Part shown: positions 22,332-31,348 of the stretch, one piece after another
Numbering within the stretch: position 1 is the stretch's first letter
Layout: every line of letters begins with the position of its first letter
Assembly: GCA_037447605.1 (NCBI GenBank)
Contig: CM074806.1
Coordinates: 1,163,771-1,195,118, forward strand
Length of the DNA: 31,348 nucleotides
From: Zygnema circumcarinatum
Lineage: Eukaryota; Streptophyta; Zygnematophyceae; Zygnematales; Zygnemataceae
Reading direction: 5' to 3'
Made by a program: the position numbers and the translations under genes
Notes under the pieces: generated by a model
Database searches by the model: none
What the model was told of the DNA's origin: nothing
The model's input: the letters and a program-made list of their open reading frames with translations, nothing else

Positions 22332-22405
22332 CGCTGATACGTGGGCTCGAACCACGGACCTTAAGGTTAACAGCCTTACGCTCTAGCCAACTGAGCTACA
22401 CCAGC
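22332..22405 (-). tRNA. tRNA-Asn (anticodon GUU)
   Basis: The 74-base minus-strand sequence folds as a full cloverleaf. Acceptor GCTGGTG pairs with TATCAGC, with G as discriminator. The D arm contains the A-box-like TAGCTCAGTTGG, and the anticodon loop CTGTTAA gives GUU. T stem CGTGG pairs with CCACG around TTCGAGC. No intron is present and CCA is not encoded, so it is a nuclear Pol III gene. It resembles plant cytosolic tRNA-Asn. Confidence 0.96.
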
Positions 22406-22570
22406 TTGCGTTAAATTGTGGCTGCAATATTATATATACATTTATACATATTGATTGCGTTATCCTTTTCTTTGTGATTTTTCAAATATTCACCACCCAT
22501 GGCCGTTGGTGCCTCTCCAGCGACGAAGGGCGGAGAGAAGTCGCTGGCTCGCCTCGTCTAGGACACGGGC

Positions 22571-22662
22571 AGAGAGAGGGGAAGGGAGGGGAAGGGAGAG
22601 GAAGGGAGGGGGAGGGAGGGGAAGGGAGGGGAAAAGAGGGGGAGGAGGGGGAGGGAGGGGAG
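22571..22662 (+). repeat. Purine-only GGGAGGGGAA repeat in the leader of the TPR gene
   Basis: About 90 bases consist only of G and A, mostly GGGAGGGGAAG units. The run ends 28 bases before the TPR gene start codon. Many runs of three or four G on the coding strand could form G-quadruplexes in DNA or leader RNA. It parallels the purine-rich leader of CarA. Confidence 0.85.
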
Positions 22663-22689
22663 CGTGGCGCTTAAGGGTGGCTGTGAGCC

Positions 22690-24363
22690 ATGATGGGCAG
22701 GACGAGCCCCATGGTGACCGGGTCGGAGTCGTCGTCAGGAAGGCTTGTGCTGGACGAGGTCCAGAACTTGAAGGAGACAGCGAACAAGTTTTTCAGTGAG
22801 GGGAAGTTTGAGCAAGCGATTATCGGTAAGCCATTCTTGCTCACTCTGCGGCTACATTGTTCCATTAGGTGAGTGAACGGAGCAGCGTTTCGTGCACTAT
22901 GAATTCTGGGAGTTGAAAAGTACATCAAAATGTCCTTGAGGAACGTGCGTCTAAAGCCGTTAAAATATTTCATGTTAACTTAGAACGTGCCTGACTGTGG
23001 TGATGTTATCCAGAGATCCGAGAGCCTCCATCTGATACATTAAGGAACTTTCTATGCGCGATTTAAGTAGCAAAAAGAGAGGGTGAACCTGTGGCACTCA
23101 ATCAAGGTCAATCTGTATTTGCGTCGTGAAAACTCTGGATTTTTTATTTACCTAGTGTAGCGCATAAGCGTCTATCTTAAGAAGAGTGCAGACGAGCATG
23201 CGAGGTTGTGGCTAGAAAAAATAATAGCAATTTAGTCTTTCACGTTGAATGTCCATGAGGTTGTAAGCCAACGTGATGATTCTGTCGTAGATTTGAAAAC
23301 CGTGGACGATTTCCTTATTCTTGTTTCAATTGTCCTTGTTAAGTTAAGGACGTTAAGTTGTTTCTGGAATTTAACGGTTTGGCCCTTTCATTAAGACCAT
23401 CTTCTTCTCCGATGTTGCACTTCGTCAACACGTTTCCTGTCGCTCTGTAGGATCGACAAAAAGCAAATAATCAATTCGAATTTGAGCGTGTGATTTTAGC
23501 AAGCCCCTTAGATGTATCTATTTTTTACCTCCTCGCGGATTAAATTCAACCACAACCGTCTCCCTTCCCTGCTCTGACAGTTGGACTTGTAAATTTCCAA
23601 TTCTGCAGGGTACAGTTTTGCAATTCAGCAGATCCAACAGGCTATAGTTCCTGCAAACCAACGAGAAGCAACTGTTAGTCCACAAAGAATTGCGTACCTT
23701 TTAAAGGCTGGTGGATCGAAGCTGGCGGAAGCTGCACTCCTTGCAGCCGTTTTGTTCAGCAACCGAGCACAAACGTATCTCAATCTGAAGAAGAACGCCA
23801 AGGTGAGTGCAGCTTTCCAGCATGTTGTGTTTCGAGTCACAGAACGATTACATAGCGCAACTTGAACTTTGAAGGACCGTACACACATATTGCTTCCTTG
23901 TTTTGATGTGTAGACAATGGTGTAGCACACTCGTCACTTTGAAGAAAGTTTTGCTTATTTTCCAGTAAAAACTATTTCACGAGCATCTTCCTGGCTCATC
24001 TCAACTATGCTGCCAAAATTCGCTCTCTTAGATACGCAGTTATCCCTCCAAACGCTTCTGACTCTGACCTGTTTCGAATGCTCCTTGATGTGATTGAACT
24101 TGGAAGACCATGGGCTGGAAGCTGAGCTGACTTCATTCCGTTAGTTATTGCAGGCTTTGGCAGACGCTGCAGCAGCTGCTGAGCTGGATCCAACGATGTT
24201 TAAGGCATGGTACCGGAAAGGTGTGGCTTGTTCCAACCTGGGAAAGCCTTACGATGCCATGGTTGCTCTGAGGGCGGCAGTGAAGCTGGACCCTTCCAGC
24301 CATGAAGCAAACTCCCTCTTGGCGGAGGTACAATACAAAATGGGCAACCGAGACTCTATATAA
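22690..24363 (+). CDS. Small three-TPR protein, Hsp70/Hsp90 co-chaperone-like
   Basis: Exons 22690-22825, 23609-23802 and 24154-24363 join in phase with GT-AG introns to give 179 residues. Three TPR motifs fill most of the protein: LKETANKFFSEGKFEQAIIGY near 30-50, LFSNRAQTYLNLKKNAKALAD spanning exons 2 and 3, and KAWYRKGVACSNLGKPYDAM followed by AVKLDP. Residues at carboxylate-clamp positions (Lys and Asn in TPR1, Asn in TPR2, Lys and Arg in TPR3) suggest binding to the EEVD tails of Hsp70 or Hsp90; that is inference from the motif. A linker of about 35 residues sits inside the first inter-helix region. An alternative last intron (24328-24414) would replace the C-terminus with a Lys-rich tail ending at 24450, coincidentally also 179 residues. 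I do not recognise the exact orthologue. Confidence 0.8.
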
Positions 24364-25764
24364 GCATGTGCAATAATATATTTTCTGCTGATTGATATCA
24401 ATCACGATGTACAGAAAAAGGCGAAGAAGACAGTGAGTGCAGTGCCTTAAGCTTTGTACCCGCAGCTCTTGGGAGGTGTCTGTGGCTGATAGACAGGTTG
24501 CTCACATCTTGGTGACTTATCCAAAGGTTCTGTTTCTTTCTGCTGGAACTAAACTTTAAAGGAGTAGACAGTGTCGCTTGTAGGGAATTCAGAGTAATAT
24601 ATATGAAGGATATAGTTAAACAGTTCAGTAAATATGAAATTACAGGAGTGACCATGGATTTCGGTTTGACATCTAATAAAATGGTCTGTGTTGGCATATT
24701 AAGTTGCAGTCGTTCGAAGTCACTGGAGCAGTTTCTCGATAAATTTTTCTCTACGGAGTAATCTGTAGCATATACATTATCATATTGCTCGCAACCACGT
24801 CAGTGGTGGGCCCATTAAAGCGCAAGCTCTGGTCAGACAATGATCCTAACGGCTGCCCTGGCAGAAGTGTCATGGGACTGTCTTGAGCTCCAGATAGGAT
24901 CTTGACAAAACATGGGGAGATTTAGTGGGTTCTTAGGGTTGACGAGGCACTTCACCCGTACATCAACAATTGCCGAACTGTGGAGCTTCAAAAGCTAACT
25001 GATGCAGGGAGTGAAAAACAAAGTTAACTTCACAATAGCAAATCCAATTTTACATTTCGATAAGCACGCAAGCCAAAGCAATACAGGCTGAAGCAAATAC
25101 AGCAAGTTCACGGTTCTCAGTGCAAGGAGTTGATTTGAAAACCGGTACATTGATTAGAGGAGAAAGGTCAATGCTGACGGCCGATAACAAGGATTAGCAA
25201 GGAAGAGAAATGAATCCATGCCAGAAATTCGCTAAAGCAAAGGCAGTCTAGCTAACCTGTAAGGCTCAAGCATCACATGCGTTGCGTAAATCTCCCATAA
25301 CATCTCAGGCATAGATGCCTCATTGATCTTAGCTAAGTTGCCAAGAGCCCTTCACTTGCTGCTTTCTAGCCAGCCTGTTTCTGATCGAGCACTAATAACA
25401 AGCTTTAGTGACCTTGTAATGAACACAAAATTATCTGCATTGCTTTCTAAACAGGTAGCCGTCCATCTCGACCTTGCTCATTCGCGTCTACTGTACGATA
25501 CAACAACGCCTTAGCATTTAGCCTCCCCTGTTCCTTACAAGGTGGAAGAGCTGCGACTTGCATCCACCTCACTCAGCAGATGCGAGTGGAGTCGAAGGCT
25601 GCATGATGCTATTATCCCCCCAGTCCAGCCCCTCTAAATATCGCCTCTACTCTTTTCTTTAAAAATCCGAGCATAGTGGTGGTAATGAAAAAAGCTACCA
25701 GTGAGAATGACAAGCCCCTCAATGGGACCCTACTGCTGCGACATGGTATGTATGGCGCTTATGG

Positions 25765-25783
25765 AACCCTAACCCTAACCCTT
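25765..25783. repeat. Short interstitial telomere-like CCCTAA tract
   Basis: The plus strand reads AACCCTAACCCTAACCCTT, nearly three six-base units. The unit lacks the third T of the usual plant TTTAGGG repeat. It may be a telo-box-like element or chance. Confidence 0.6.
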
Positions 25784-25786
25784 CAA

Positions 25787-25866
25787 CCTCATCTTCCTCA
25801 TCCTCATCCTCTTCTTCCTCATCCGCTTCTTCATTCCTCATCCTTCTATTCCTTCTTCCTTTCCAT
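25787..25866 (-). repeat. GATGAG/GAAGAG repeat just beyond the LRR gene stop
   Basis: On the minus strand this is a run of GAT, GAG and GAA triplets, starting about 40 bases after the stop codon at 25903. It has the same composition as the coding acidic tail upstream (EEDEDEDE), so it looks like a displaced or duplicated acidic-tail repeat now in the 3' UTR. Confidence 0.65.
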
Positions 25867-25902
25867 CATCCTCTTCTACCACTCCCTTTGGTATTGCATT
25901 CG

Positions 25903-28900
25903 TCAAGTGCTTAATTTTAAGTCGCGAATTTCTTCCCTTACCTTATGTACCTCATCCTCATCCTCATCCTCCTCCATTGGCAATTCCTGCCCATTATTCT
26001 CATCCAGCGGGCCCAGCACGTGTACTCCTACCGAACCCTTCTCCAAGATTGATTTCAAAAGCTTGATGGCGTCGGATGAAATATAATTTTCATTCAAATC
26101 CACAAGTTTGAAGGCTGGCAAGTATGCCACTGCAGATGCCGCTGCGATGGCTCCAACTGTTGTGCATTTATTCTGACTTAGATGGAGCTCTTCCAATTTC
26201 CTGCACAAAGTCAATCGACACCGACCATTAATAGCCTAACTCATAACATTTGACATAACAAATTGACGAAAGAAAAGTGCAACAAAAGTGCAGATACCCT
26301 CCTTTAAAGTATGTTTGAGGCACAAGACAATACCTGTGTTGAGGACTTATGCTTAGGCACACAAAGGCAACTCCTTTGTCCCTCAATCTGTTCTCCCCAA
26401 GGTCGATCTTTCGCAAACCTTGATTGGTTTCTATCAGGGAACCCAAAGATTTAGTCGCCTTTTCAGTGATCTCATTGCCTCTAAGCTCCAAAACCTGAAA
26501 CAACAATAGGATCAAACGCATGGCATTCAGATTTAGCAATAGCCAGAGTCAGCATCGTAGGGACAAGGTTGAACTTGAGGCCATGTCTTAAGTCTATCAT
26601 TACTAATATAGGTTATACATTTGGCATGGCAATTGAACTCACCTCGAGACTAACTACAGTGTTGTCTTTTTTAAGAGCCACCGCCAAAGCAATCGCGCCC
26701 TTGTCTCCAACACCTGAAGATCAATTCCGTTCAAAGCAATGACAAGAAATAAAATTAGAACATGTTTACAATTGAGAAAAACAAAAGCTGCCAGGGAATC
26801 AGCAATCCATGTGAAAGTTGGTCCTTCAAATGAAAGCAACAATATAAAGAGGAAGCTGCAAACATTTCACAAAATACAAAAAAGCTGCAGATTGAGCTTC
26901 AATCTAACCTGTGTATGAGAGATAAAGTTCCCGCAAGCTGCTGTGACACTGCAGTGTCCTTGCAAGAGCTTGACCAATTTCTTCATTGAACATATTATCA
27001 TATAAATCCAACGATTTCAAATTGCTACCTGCAACGGGAAACAAAGGAGGCATCAAGGAATGTGTTTCAAGGATGTCTCCTTCTCAACAAAAAACGCCAT
27101 TCTTAGGCCAGGTGTATAACCGAACAACGTCATATTAAAAAAAAAGGTAGGTTTAAAAAATTTACCTGACATCAGAGCTTCTGCGAGGGCCAGACCACCC
27201 TCTGGCTTCAACCTTGTGGACGAAAATCGGAAATTTTCCAACTTCTTTGACTTTGCTACAATCTTTGCAAGCATCTTTGCGCCGTCATCTTCTGCAATTC
27301 ATGCAATAGCAACAAATAAACCTCAGACTAACCTTACAATATTCTTGGCAACCAAAAGCGTACACGATTTTAGTATCATCTATGTACACAAATCGCTAAT
27401 GCACTGGAATTGGCCTGCCATATATTGCCCGACATAATCAAAGACCGATCAGACCAGCTTTCTTACTTTCGCACTACTGCATTCGTGTATAGTTCTTAAC
27501 CAAGTGTGATGCAACAAATCAGGTCCTGATTGAGCCATACCGCTGTACAAAAAAGAAGTTTTTGCGCTAGTCAAGTGACCATTGCATCATTTACTATAGG
27601 ACAGCTTACCGATCAAGTCTTGGTGGAAGTGAAACAACCGAAGATCGGGCATGTCAGGCATTGTTTCAACTATAGCTATGGCAGCGTCCTTAGAGATGCC
27701 GGCATTACAAATTGACAATTGTTGAAGCGCTGTCTGCAAATCAGTACACAAACAAGAGCTTTAGCACCAAAACCAATAACAAAAAATTCAATCAAAAATT
27801 CATGACAAATTCTACTTTAGTCAGTCTTCAACCACACAGCCCCACCACATGTGTACTGCACCTGTCCTTGCAAGGCATCCGCGCACGATCGTATGCCCTT
27901 TTCTCCCAAAGCATTGTCTGACAGGTTGATTGCCAAAAGCTTAGTGCCCATTAGGGCCTTGCTTATGGTAGCCAAGGCAGCCAGTGCCTTGTTCTCCTGC
28001 CCATCCCCAAACATCACAAGTACAGATGTCACCACAAGCCTCTCATCATCAAGAAACTCAGCATGCGTATGAAAACAACACTAGCATTCACAACGTGAGA
28101 TGGCATTGAAAATGGCACCAGGAGGCCATAATCAATTTCACCAAACTCGTGGGAGAAGAACAAACCTCTAGCCCGGCAATTGTGTCGCTTAAATCAACTT
28201 CTGTCAACGACGCTTTTACATTTTCAAATGCCTTTGCCGCCACAGCTGCAGCTTCCGGGCCGAAGATTTTCGAACTAAGGCAGACCTGCCTCACTCACAC
28301 CCAGCACATACGAAGCGCTCCAAAGCATAAGCGCCTTATTCAAGCTTCCTAGCAAGTTAGAACATAATCTATCAAACCACGTGTAAGCATTCAAATAGCC
28401 AAAAGAAATGCATAGGACATCAGATATATACCTTGGTGATAGACGAGGTAAAAAGCCGTTGCAAAAGCTCCTCTGCACGCTTCTCAGTCAGGAATTCACG
28501 TGCTCCACGGGACAGATCCACCTGCTTGCATGCCGAAATCCCGTTGTAAGCGAGAGTTTGAGGAACAAAACCAGGAAAAGTTTTAGATTTCAGAATCAAA
28601 ACGTTTTAATAACTAGTAGTTTCAGAGTTTTAAAACACTTTTAGAACAGTCGTATGACCGTTGAAATTGAATGACATTAAAATCCCCATGACAGCTTACA
28701 GCCCTATCATCCATTACACTTACCTCCAATAGCAAGGGAGGAAAAACCTCATCTGTGTTACCAAAGAACCGGTTCACATGTTCCAGCTGCAACATAAAAC
28801 AAAAATTGTAAAGATTTAAGGCAAAAAGACATCCCTTGAAAATGTGCTACTTTTTTTCTTTGACGATTTTAAGCAAAAAAACAAAAGAACAATTCCTAGC

Positions 28901-30793
28901 ATGCAAGATAATCACCCCACTACCAAGATAGATATTAGGATGGAAATCAACACGCTTTTTACCTGCAATTTCAATACTTCTGAATCCTTGGGATAAAATT
29001 TGTAGAGTTTCATGACTCGAAACGACTCGCGCTCCGCCGCCGTCATTGAATCAATGAATTTGTTTCGCTCAATTTTAGCCTGCCATGTTGCAACAAAACT
29101 CACACTTCTTGTTAGCAAAATGTATGCAGTAAGAAACAAACATTCATATCAGCATCCATGTAAACTTTCATCCTTCTAAGCCTTTCCAGTTGAACTGCAA
29201 CTTCTTACATAGAGCGAACAAAGGTCAAGCGTCTGGTAACAAGACTGGCGGCTAGCGAAGTGAATGCACAAAGGTTGTTATTCAGGATTTCTTTAGAGCT
29301 AAAAAGCATGCAAACATCTTACTGATGACTCTAGCAACTCTAAAGCTAGACAAAGGCAATCAGTTTATGTCTCAACTCACCTCCCTGATCTTGGCTTTCG
29401 CTGCATTCGCTTGATCTTTGCAGTGTGCCTGACCCATAAATTCAAAGCAACGCCAATACAACACATCCAATCAGGAACTTAAATGTGCCCAAAGATTCTA
29501 AAACTCACAAACCAAAAACAGTAACAGTGGGGAGTTCTAGCTGCAGCCTTAACAGCTTCTGATAGATAGTTCCTCCTTTCCGTTTCCACTGCCAGTCCCA
29601 TCACTTAAAGCACTTGAAGTGCTTGAAAACACTGGTACAACGGCCAACGGTAAAAGCTTATAATGCAAAGGACTCACCTGTGGCTCGTCAGATATGTACG
29701 AGATTGGGACTACTGACTCTGCTGGGGGATCCCCTTCTTTCTTTGGTTTGAAAAAATCTGTACAGGAACATCCAATAGATCAGTATCCAACCAGGCAGGC
29801 ACCAACCAAAAGAACAGGTCGATCTGCGCAATCTGATTCCAAGAATCAAGACAAAAAGCGCGCAAGAATCTACAAGTACGTCAAATAGGAAGAACCATAA
29901 AAAGGGGAAGTGAGTTAAACTCACATGGAAAGAAATATTCAATTTTTTTAGCATCCTCCCCTCTCTTCCGTTTCAAATATGTCCTGGTTGTCCTGCATAA
30001 TGCACTTGGAAGTATGTGTTAGCAACTCACTCGACAATACATGATTTAGGCGTGAAGCTGGAAAAAAACGGAGAAGCATCAAGACAAAAGCAACAATAGT
30101 TTCCGTATTACCTCCGTTGTTTGCACTTCAATACAGAAACTTCAGAACGTTCTGCAGCTTTTCTCCTGCACAGCCGCACACCAAACAACAAAAGGCAAGA
30201 AATAGAGTTGAGAAACCAGCAATGTTTAATCACATGAGCATACGACTGAACACGTACTGAGCGAGCGCAGAGAGCAAGTATTACTACCGCGCTGACTCGA
30301 CGTCAAAATATGGCGACCAATCAATCTTCATTGCCTCCATATCTATTATCTGTTCATCTTCCATTGCAACAGACTTCACCACGAGCTTGTTGGACGGGGC
30401 CAGTGGAGAAACCACCTGCCAGCCATAACACAAGTCTTAATCAGATTAGTCCATGACCTTGACCACATTTACAATCGCATTTGTGAACAAAGGAAACAAA
30501 GCTCTAAGGGCTGAGGGATGAGGTATAGCAAGACAAAAGCCAGCAACTTACAGCAAAGATCACCGGGATCAAAAAAGCTTTCTCCAACACTTGCGAATAT
30601 CCACCTGCATTTGACAGACAGATCAAATGTTCACTTATCGCTAAACTTCAATGCGGACTTACAAAAACAGAGCATGGTAATTTGTTACTGTTTTAAGTAG
30701 ATGGACCTACAAGTGTAAAACGAACTTACGTTCAGTTGACCCGTACAGCCAGCAGGTCTTTTTGTGCAGGACCGCGCCAGGCTCGAATGCTTC
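25903..30793 (-). CDS. RanGAP-like leucine-rich-repeat protein with unusual N-terminus (5' partial)
   Basis: Visible exons (minus): 30793-30730, 30604-30552, 30415-30288, 30165-30112, 29992-29925, 29757-29678, 29428-29381, 29079-28963, 28786-28724, 28521-28432, 28285-28166, 27996-27862, 27733-27610, 27291-27166, 27028-26909, 26713-26643, 26494-26334, 26200-25903. They join in phase to 639 residues. From about residue 226 the sequence follows plant RanGAP: SRGAREFLTEKRAEELL, LTEVDLSDTIAG, then LRRs such as INLSDNALGEKGIR, FRFSSTRLKPEGGLALAEAL and LDLYDNMF, and an acidic tail. Residues 1-225 do not resemble the plant WPP domain. They contain KSVAMEDEQIIDME, WSPYFDVESARRKAAERSE, a basic TTRTYLKRKRGED stretch and KLYKFYPKDSEV, which I cannot assign. 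The conserved Arg after VDLSD..AG is Leu here, while the family Asn in LSDN (residue 323) is kept. GTPase activation is therefore uncertain. The start lies beyond the window. Confidence 0.82.
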
Positions 30794-30827
30794 CTGCAAA
30801 AGCATTTGAAGCATCTTGGTTAGTACA

Positions 30828-31082
30828 TCACCTCTGCTTTTTCATTCCTTGATCAATAAGGGCGCGCAAAGCATTTTCTGCCGCAATTTGCGCAGCAAAA
30901 GGCGTACTTTTTTTAGCCGCTTTAAATCCAGAAGCTCCAGCAGATGACCAAGATATGACTTGTCCTCTGACGTCCGTGATAGTAACAATTGTATTGTTGA
31001 AGCTAGCTTGCACATGGATCACTCCTTTAGAAGTTCTCCTTTTATTTTTGCGAATAAGAATTTTATTTGTTGGTCTAACCAT
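30828..31082 (-). pseudogene. rps11: Plastid rps11 (ribosomal protein uS11), truncated and frameshifted
   Basis: The frame from Met at 31082 reads a plastid S11 N-terminus: [47 protein letters not shown] and [15 protein letters not shown]11 is normally about 130 residues; here 84 codons precede a stop. A five-A run after GGAATG shifts the frame (three or six A would be needed to read on into Ala-Glu-Val-Met), and the family sequence ends there because nuclear sequence begins. About 45 C-terminal residues are missing, so the copy cannot make functional S11. The rest of the frame is clean, suggesting recent transfer or an assembly join. Confidence 0.88.
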
Positions 31083-31348
31083 GTTATTATAAGCAATTAC
31101 AATTATATCAATATACGTGTGTTTTTCTCTGTGTGCATTTGTTTATTGCATATGTATTTACAAAGTGAGAACACAAAAAAAGTACTAAAATTTTTTCGAA
31201 CACATAAGCAGAATATCTATCAATATAGAATTACTCCAATAGTTTAATCTCATAAACACAGAAGAAAGATATTCGTGCATATAGTATGTGAAAGTTTTAT
31301 TATATCTTGGTAAACAGCATTATCCTTGACGCTGTTTGTGTTTAGGAT
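30831..31348 (-). other. Plastid-derived DNA (rpl36-rps11 segment)
   Basis: From about 30831 to the window edge the sequence is AT-rich. On the minus strand it holds the plastid gene order rpl36 then rps11, with a 237-base spacer. The junction to nuclear DNA lies just before TACTAAC, inside an intron of the LRR gene. It is either a nuclear plastid insertion or an assembly join; the sequence alone cannot decide. Confidence 0.85.
31320..31348 (-). CDS. rpl36: Plastid rpl36 (ribosomal protein bL36), C-terminal end only
   Basis: The last nine codons on the minus strand read NPKHKQRQG and stop, with the first codon only partly in the window. This is the invariant end of plastid/bacterial L36, a ribosomal large-subunit protein of about 37 residues. 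Its place just upstream of rps11 matches the usual plastid order rpl36-rps11-rpoA. The rest is outside the window. Confidence 0.82.

Larger units (their letters stand above)
24451..25902. other. Convergent gene-free stretch between the TPR and LRR genes
   Basis: I see no gene. The stretch contains the 3' UTRs of both genes, a telomere-like CCCTAA tract, and a CTCATC-rich tract next to the LRR gene stop. Confidence 0.55.

Overview
The window is nuclear DNA from a photosynthetic green eukaryote. It holds six intron-rich protein genes and one Pol III tRNA gene. Plastid-targeted CarA, a TGD2-type envelope lipid-transport subunit and a KMS1/VMP1-type membrane protein place it in the green lineage. 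A streptophyte alga or another early-diverging green plant is my inference; I cannot name the species.

Layout. Positions 1-1239 are the 5' end of a minus-strand Copia-type LTR retrotransposon: decayed gag, primer binding site, then a 373-bp LTR. Positions 1240-4401 carry no gene. They hold a GT microsatellite, two families of roughly 220-bp and 200-bp tandem repeats studded with ACGTGGC motifs, and a 1.36-kb foldback DNA element with TA flanks. Positions 5156-8803 (minus) encode plastid carbamoyl-phosphate synthase small subunit in 12 exons. A 1.77-kb GC-rich, repeat-rich spacer separates it head-to-head from TGD2 (10577-12341, plus, 4 exons). Protein phosphatase 5 (13395-17932, minus, 12 exons) converges on TGD2 and shares a 496-bp divergent promoter region with the KMS1/VMP1 gene (18429-21378, plus, 8 exons). 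A tRNA-Asn(GUU) lies at 22332-22405 (minus), followed by a small three-TPR co-chaperone-like gene (22690-24363, plus). The right third is a long LRR gene (25903-30793, minus, 18 visible exons, 5' end outside the window). Its C-terminal part resembles plant RanGAP, but its N-terminal part is not the plant WPP domain. From about 30831 to the right edge the sequence is plastid-derived: a frameshifted, truncated rps11 and the end of rpl36, abutting the LRR gene inside an intron.

The exon models were built by hand. Splice sites were chosen by GT-AG (or stated non-canonical) signals, conserved reading phase and family alignment recalled from knowledge. For CarA, TGD2, PP5 and KMS1 every junction keeps phase from start to stop.

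Functionally the genes are housekeeping. CarA supplies carbamoyl phosphate for arginine and pyrimidine synthesis, TGD2 takes part in ER-to-plastid lipid import, and PP5 and the small TPR protein both carry Hsp90/Hsp70-type carboxylate-clamp TPRs. KMS1/VMP1 acts in ER membrane and secretory organisation. The most unusual points are an AT-AC U12-type intron and a GC-AG intron in PP5, the RanGAP-like gene with a different N-terminus and a lost conserved Arg, the plastid DNA junction inside an intron, and the giant hairpin element.
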